Shown: positions 60,554-64,000 of the stretch, one piece after another
Layout: the number at the start of each line of letters is the position of its first letter
Position numbering within the stretch: position 1 is the stretch's first letter
NCBI RefSeq assembly: GCF_903645315.1
Contig: NZ_CAHJXL010000002.1
Location: forward strand, 248,001 to 312,000
Reading direction: 5' to 3'
DNA: 64,000 nt
Source of the DNA: Victivallis sp. Marseille-Q1083
GTDB taxonomy: Bacteria > Verrucomicrobiota > Lentisphaeria > Victivallales > Victivallaceae
Notes under the pieces: generated by a model
Databases searched by the model: none
What the model saw: the letters and a program-made list of their open reading frames with translations, nothing else
What the model was told of the DNA's origin: nothing
Translations under genes and position numbers: made by a program

Positions 60554-61081
60554 TCAATGTTGCCGCCAGCCGTTGTAATGAACAAAATCGGCCCGGTAAC
60601 GGGTGCGCGCTTCCGGCGTTTCCAACGGATAGCCGAGGACAATTCCGCCGACCGGAATGATCGTCTCCGGCAACCGGCACAATTTGCTGACCGGGAGCAG
60701 CCGTTCTTCGCGAGGATGAATGCCGACCCAGCAACTGCCCAGTCCCAGCCCGGCCGCCGCCAACAGAATATTTTCAATCGCCGCCGAACAGTCCTGCAGC
60801 AAATAGGAGAGGTGGCCGATATTGGCCGCCTCGATATCACCGGCGACAATGAGGACCGCCGGCGCGTCTTGCATGAATTTTCCGGTCGGCAAAGCTTCGG
60901 CCAATTGGTTTTTCAGTTCCATCTCGGTAACGACGATAAAGCGCCACGGGTCTTTGCAGCGGGCGGAAGGCGCCGCCATCGCTGCCAGCAACAGTTCATT
61001 CAGGATTTCCGGCGCAATCGCCCGTGGCTGGAATTGCCGGACACTGCGCCGGCGATAAATGAAATTCAACGCTTTATCCAT
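60554..61081 (-). CDS. Nitroreductase-family flavoprotein
   Basis: A 175-residue FMN-dependent oxidoreductase. FIYRRRSVRQFQP is the N-terminal FMN phosphate-binding region, and AAPSARCKDPWRFIVVTEME and LAAAGLGLGSCWVGIHPREE are conserved family blocks. It would reduce a quinone, nitro or similar compound with NAD(P)H; the substrate is unknown. It begins 20 bp after the sigma factor gene, so the two share a transcript. GGAAGGAG precedes the ATG. Confidence 0.9.
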   Translation of the reverse strand: MDKALNFIYRRRSVRQFQPRAIAPEILNELLLAAMAAPSARCKDPWRFIVVTEMELKNQLAEALPTGKFMQDAPAVLIVAGDIEAANIGHLSYLLQDCSAAIENILLAAAGLGLGSCWVGIHPREERLLPVSKLCRLPETIIPVGGIVLGYPLETPEARTRYRADFVHYNGWRQH

Positions 61082-61101
61082 GTTACACTTTTCTCCTTCC
61101 G

Positions 61102-62493
61102 TTACTCCGAATAGCGGCCGTCAAAAATCTTCAGCCGTTCGGGAGAACGCAGTTTCTTCAAAATTTTGATTTCCAATTGCCGAATGCGCTCCCGGGTCAG
61201 ATCGAAATGCTGGCTGACTTTCATCAATGTCTGGGGTTGCCGGTCGAACAGACCGAAACGCATGATGATGATTTGCTGTTCCCGTTCCGACAACGTACTC
61301 AGCAATTCCCGCAACTGTTCATGAACAATCTTATCAGTGATGGTGTCCGACGGATCCAGCGCATTTTCGTCCGGCAGCATTTCCTCAAGACAGGAACTTT
61401 CCGCCGAACTGTCGACCGGCGCCTGCAAAGAGATGGTTTGCCTGGCCATTTTCCGGATGGCGCTGACCCGCGCTACCGGCAAATCCAGTTCGGCCGCTAA
61501 TTCTTCGATTTCCGGTTCCCGGCCGTGCTCCAGAATGAAATGCTGTTCGGCATTGTTCATCGCACTGATCGTATTGATCATGTGGGAAGGGATCCGGATG
61601 ATCCGGGTTTGTTCGGCAATCGCCCGGGCGATATTCTGCTTGATCCACCAAATCGCATAGGTGCTGAATTTGTGGCCGAGATGAAAATCGAATTTTTCCA
61701 GCGCCCGCAACAACCCTAGATTTCCTTCCTGAATCAGGTCATTCAAAGGCAAAACCTTGTGCCGATAGCGATGGGCGACGCCGATCACCAGGCGCAGATT
61801 GCCCTCCAGCATCGCCTGCCTGGCCCGATGCAGCGCTTCGCGGGCGGCAATGATTCTGGAACGCGCCTCAAGAAACTGATCGAAAGTCATCAGGGTTTTC
61901 TTTTCCAGGTAGCGCTTCTGGTCGGGTAATATCTTGCCGCTGGCATCGCGCCGGGAAGAAACCGTCCCATACATCTCTTCCATCACGTCGAACCATTCGT
62001 TCAACTGGTCGCCGACCATCTGGTATTCCAACATCGTTTCCACGGCGACCTGGCGGAATTCTTCCAATTCCGGATCGCGTTCGGCAAATTTCCGTACCGC
62101 TTCGTCATACCACGCGGTGAGTTCTTCCCGCCATTTCAGCATCCTGTTGTTGAAATCTTCCGGATCCTGCTCCAATTCCAGTAAAGTCGAGGGCTGCAAA
62201 ATATCGCTGAACGGCAAATCTTCCGATTCGTAGTGTTCTTTCAGCAGCCGGATGTGTTCACGCAAAACAAACCCGATTCGGTACAATTCTCGCCGGAAAT
62301 TCAAATCTGACCGCAATATCTCATTGCCAAGCTCCTCCTGCCGCTCCGCCGTCAACGGCGGCAGATTGCCGACCTGCCGCAGATAGCTCTGCAGCGAATC
62401 AGTGGTCGCCTCCAATTCGATAGACTCAAGAATTTCCGGCTCCGTCAATGACGAATCGAAATTTTCAGATGTCATTGGATCAAGATTATCCAT
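61102..62493 (-). CDS. rpoD: Primary-type sigma-70 factor
   Basis: About 463 residues from ATG 62493, 5 nt after GGAAAG; a TTG start at 62529 is possible. Region 1.2 (SLQSYLRQVGNLPPLTAERQ), a non-conserved region, region 2 (LRLVIGVAHRYRHKVLPLND; FSTYAIWWIKQNIARAIAEQ), region 3 (GREPEIEELAAELDLPVARV) and region 4 (LTRERIRQLEIKILKKLRSP) are all present. I see no region 1.1, so the protein is shorter than E. coli RpoD. It may be the housekeeping sigma factor or a close group 2 relative. Confidence 0.88.
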   Translation of the reverse strand: MDNLDPMTSENFDSSLTEPEILESIELEATTDSLQSYLRQVGNLPPLTAERQEELGNEILRSDLNFRRELYRIGFVLREHIRLLKEHYESEDLPFSDILQPSTLLELEQDPEDFNNRMLKWREELTAWYDEAVRKFAERDPELEEFRQVAVETMLEYQMVGDQLNEWFDVMEEMYGTVSSRRDASGKILPDQKRYLEKKTLMTFDQFLEARSRIIAAREALHRARQAMLEGNLRLVIGVAHRYRHKVLPLNDLIQEGNLGLLRALEKFDFHLGHKFSTYAIWWIKQNIARAIAEQTRIIRIPSHMINTISAMNNAEQHFILEHGREPEIEELAAELDLPVARVSAIRKMARQTISLQAPVDSSAESSCLEEMLPDENALDPSDTITDKIVHEQLRELLSTLSEREQQIIIMRFGLFDRQPQTLMKVSQHFDLTRERIRQLEIKILKKLRSPERLKIFDGRYSE

Positions 62494-62626
62494 AAAGTCT
62501 TTCCAGTTTTCATTGAAAAACTGTCGCAATCCCCTGTTTTTTGCCTGAATGTCCCCGAATTCCGCCGTTTCTGGTCATTCTTATGGAGATAATGTAACTT
62601 TTCTTGAGAATTATTCAAAACGACTC

Positions 62627-62654
62627 TTGATTTTTTTTCGAAAATATGTATTGT
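62627..62654 (+). promoter_or_regulatory. Promoter of the tRNA gene
   Basis: TTGATT (62627-62632), 16 nt, TATTGT (62649-62654), about 16 nt before the mature tRNA start. Confidence 0.4.
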
Positions 62655-62670
62655 AAAGGCATTGATGAAT

Positions 62671-62747
62671 GGGGCTGTAGCTCAGTTGGCTAGAGCGATA
62701 CGTTCGCATCGTATAGGTCATGGGTTCGACTCCCACCAGCTCCACCA
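62671..62747 (+). tRNA. tRNA-Ala (anticodon CGC)
   Basis: A 77-nt cloverleaf with encoded CCA. The acceptor GGGGCTG pairs with CAGCTCC including G3-U70, the alanine identity pair. D arm GCTC/GAGC, anticodon stem ATACG/CGTAT around loop TTCGCAT (anticodon 62705-62707) and TTCGACT T-loop are all visible. The outermost T-stem pair is A-C. It decodes GCG. Its 3' end is the likely integration site of the element that follows. Confidence 0.95.
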
Positions 62748-62760
62748 TTTTTGAGGTTAA

Positions 62761-62806
62761 AAAGCTCGAAACGGTACCACAAAGTACCATTTCGAGCTTT
62801 CTTTTT
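62761..62806 (+). terminator. Intrinsic terminator after tRNA-Ala
   Basis: AAAGCTCGAAA (62761-62771) pairs with TTTCGAGCTTT (62790-62800), with a further 5-bp GGTAC/GTACC pairing above one mismatch and a 6-nt loop; TTTTT (62802-62806) follows. Confidence 0.9.
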
Positions 62807-62861
62807 GTCAAAACACGTCTATATTGGCTAAATCCGGTACTCTCGTAAGAAAGGATCGAAA

Positions 62862-64000
62862 ATGGCCATCCAGAAAATTAAACTCGACATCGGAACCGTC
62901 TATCAGAAAGAGGAAGGCGGCGTCTATTACTTTCGCTACCAGGTCAATGGAGCCCGTAAGGCAATCAGCCTCAAAACCCGGAATCAAAAGGAAGCCTTGA
63001 AAGAAGCGAATAAACAGATTCCCTTGTTGAAAGCAACTTCAACGGAAGTCATCGCCGCTCATGTACAACATGCCCGCGGCCTTATTACTCCGGAAAAGAA
63101 TCTGCCGCTTTCCGAAGCCTGGGCAGTCTATGAAAAGAGCCCGGAACGTGCAACTTCCGCCACGGTTGCGGAAGCTCAATCCTACCGCGCCACATTTCAG
63201 GAGTTTCTGGACTGGCTTGGCGCTCCACAGAAGAATGTACGCGACATTACCCCGGAAATAGGAGAGCAGTACGCCGAGTATATGCGTAATCAGAAAATCG
63301 CCGTTTCCACCCATAACCGTAAAATCAAGCGGCTTCGCCGTATCTTCCATGTCCTCCGGGAATATTGGAGCGGCAGCAATCCGTTTCACTCCGCAACGCA
63401 ACTGCGACGGGAGCGGGAAGAGCGGGAACAGGATGTCCGCCGTCTTTCCTTCACTCGGGAGCAGGAACAACTGTTGCAGGCTGTCCTTGACGACGACAAG
63501 TACACGGTCATGAACAAACCGGAAGTCCGGGTGGTTTACTATCTCGGCATGTTTACCGGCCAGCGGCTGAAAGACTGTGTACTGCTGCGTTGGAACAAAA
63601 TCAATTTCAACCTGAAGCGGATATGGGTGAAGCAGTTTAAGACCGGCAAGGAAGTGACGATTCCGATTGCACCGAAGCTGCTGGAGGTTCTGCAGGGTGC
63701 TTTGGCGTGGAAGGCCGGAGAAACCGATTACGTCTGTCCCAATATTGCCGCACGTTACAACAAGACCGACGCTCGCGGCAAGAACGTCGGCAACAACCTC
63801 GTGAACATCGACATGCTCCGGGTAATCCGCTGGATTGGCTTGGAGCCGTCCGTGGCCGTTCCCGGCAGGGATAAAAAGGTGACGGTCTACGGCTTCCATT
63901 CGCTACGGCATTCGTTCGCGTCCTATTGTGCTGAGGCCGGGGTGCCACAGGCAACGGTCCTTTCCATCCTCGGAGCCGATTCCGAAATCGTCAGCAAATT
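62862..64000 (+). CDS. int: Tyrosine-type site-specific integrase (partial, runs off the end)
   Basis: The reading frame is open from ATG 62862 (AAAGGA 6 nt upstream) to the end of the window, 379 codons so far. The N-terminal part has an arm-type DNA-binding look (VYQKEEGGVYYFRYQVNG) and a core-binding domain. The catalytic domain shows the Arg in GMFTGQRLKDCVLLRW, the Lys in QFKTGKEVTIP, and His-x-x-Arg in GFHSLRHSFASYCAEAGVPQ. The catalytic Tyr must lie beyond base 64000. Base composition looks less G+C-rich than the neighbours. Placed directly after tRNA-Ala, it marks the left end of an integrative element. Confidence 0.92.
   Translation, partial: MAIQKIKLDIGTVYQKEEGGVYYFRYQVNGARKAISLKTRNQKEALKEANKQIPLLKATSTEVIAAHVQHARGLITPEKNLPLSEAWAVYEKSPERATSATVAEAQSYRATFQEFLDWLGAPQKNVRDITPEIGEQYAEYMRNQKIAVSTHNRKIKRLRRIFHVLREYWSGSNPFHSATQLRREREEREQDVRRLSFTREQEQLLQAVLDDDKYTVMNKPEVRVVYYLGMFTGQRLKDCVLLRWNKINFNLKRIWVKQFKTGKEVTIPIAPKLLEVLQGALAWKAGETDYVCPNIAARYNKTDARGKNVGNNLVNIDMLRVIRWIGLEPSVAVPGRDKKVTVYGFHSLRHSFASYCAEAGVPQATVLSILGADSEIVSK

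Noticed and set aside
63039-63899. Open frame antisense to the integrase (286 codons)
   Set aside because: The plus strand encodes all conserved integrase motifs; the antisense product has none.

Overview
The window looks like a chromosomal segment of a G+C-rich, carbohydrate-degrading anaerobe. I infer a Lentisphaerota/Victivallales-type bacterium, because two H-X9-DG pseudopilin-like proteins sit next to large secreted hydrolases, single LacI/GntR/AraC regulators control small catabolic units, and there are several URO-D-like proteins and Gfo/Idh/MocA enzymes. Taxonomy is an inference; no rRNA is present.

Layout. 1-6.3 kb: the 3' end of nth, then an AddB/AddA helicase-nuclease pair. 6.3-9.2 kb: a SixA phosphatase divergent from an MFS transporter, then an FMN riboswitch controlling ribB. 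9.3-21.3 kb: a sugar-utilisation block with a LacI regulator, a very large fused two-module secreted protein, a domain-permuted GH3 enzyme, two URO-D-like proteins and an AraC regulator. 21.3-32.8 kb: a housekeeping block (RluA-type pseudouridine synthase, short ArgA-like GNAT, accA, L,D-transpeptidase, LOG-family protein, aroA, LpxL-like acyltransferase, accD, SRP RNA, rph, dnaX-ybaB-recR). 33-47 kb: accessory catabolic units on both strands (two nucleoside-hydrolase-fold proteins, a secreted GH42-like protein, a pseudopilin, a GntR regulator, a Gfo/Idh/MocA oxidoreductase, a DUF819 permease, an SGNH hydrolase, and a mutarotase-like/deacetylase/M24 operon). 47.3-54.4 kb: a LacI regulator, an unrecognised barrel-like protein, a second pseudopilin and another large secreted hydrolase. 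54.5-62.5 kb: a MATE exporter behind a leader with a terminator, an ATPase-binding protein-permease ABC operon, a nitroreductase and a primary-type sigma factor. 62.7 kb to the end: tRNA-Ala(CGC) followed by a tyrosine integrase running off the window, the left border of an integrated element.

How it fits together. The two pseudopilin loci share a layout: a one-component regulator, a pseudopilin, and one or more hydrolase-like proteins, at least one exported. That suggests self-contained modules for sensing and digesting a glycan. Strong promoter-like sequences and palindromes lie in front of several units. The most unusual items are the in-frame fusion carrying a perfect internal ribosome-binding site (13.2 kb), the permuted GH3, the promoter/sORF/terminator leader before the MATE gene (55.85-56.1 kb), paired operator-like sites at 47.1-47.2 kb, and a long near-perfect hairpin at 54.4 kb. 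I saw no CRISPR array, insertion sequence or prophage structural gene.
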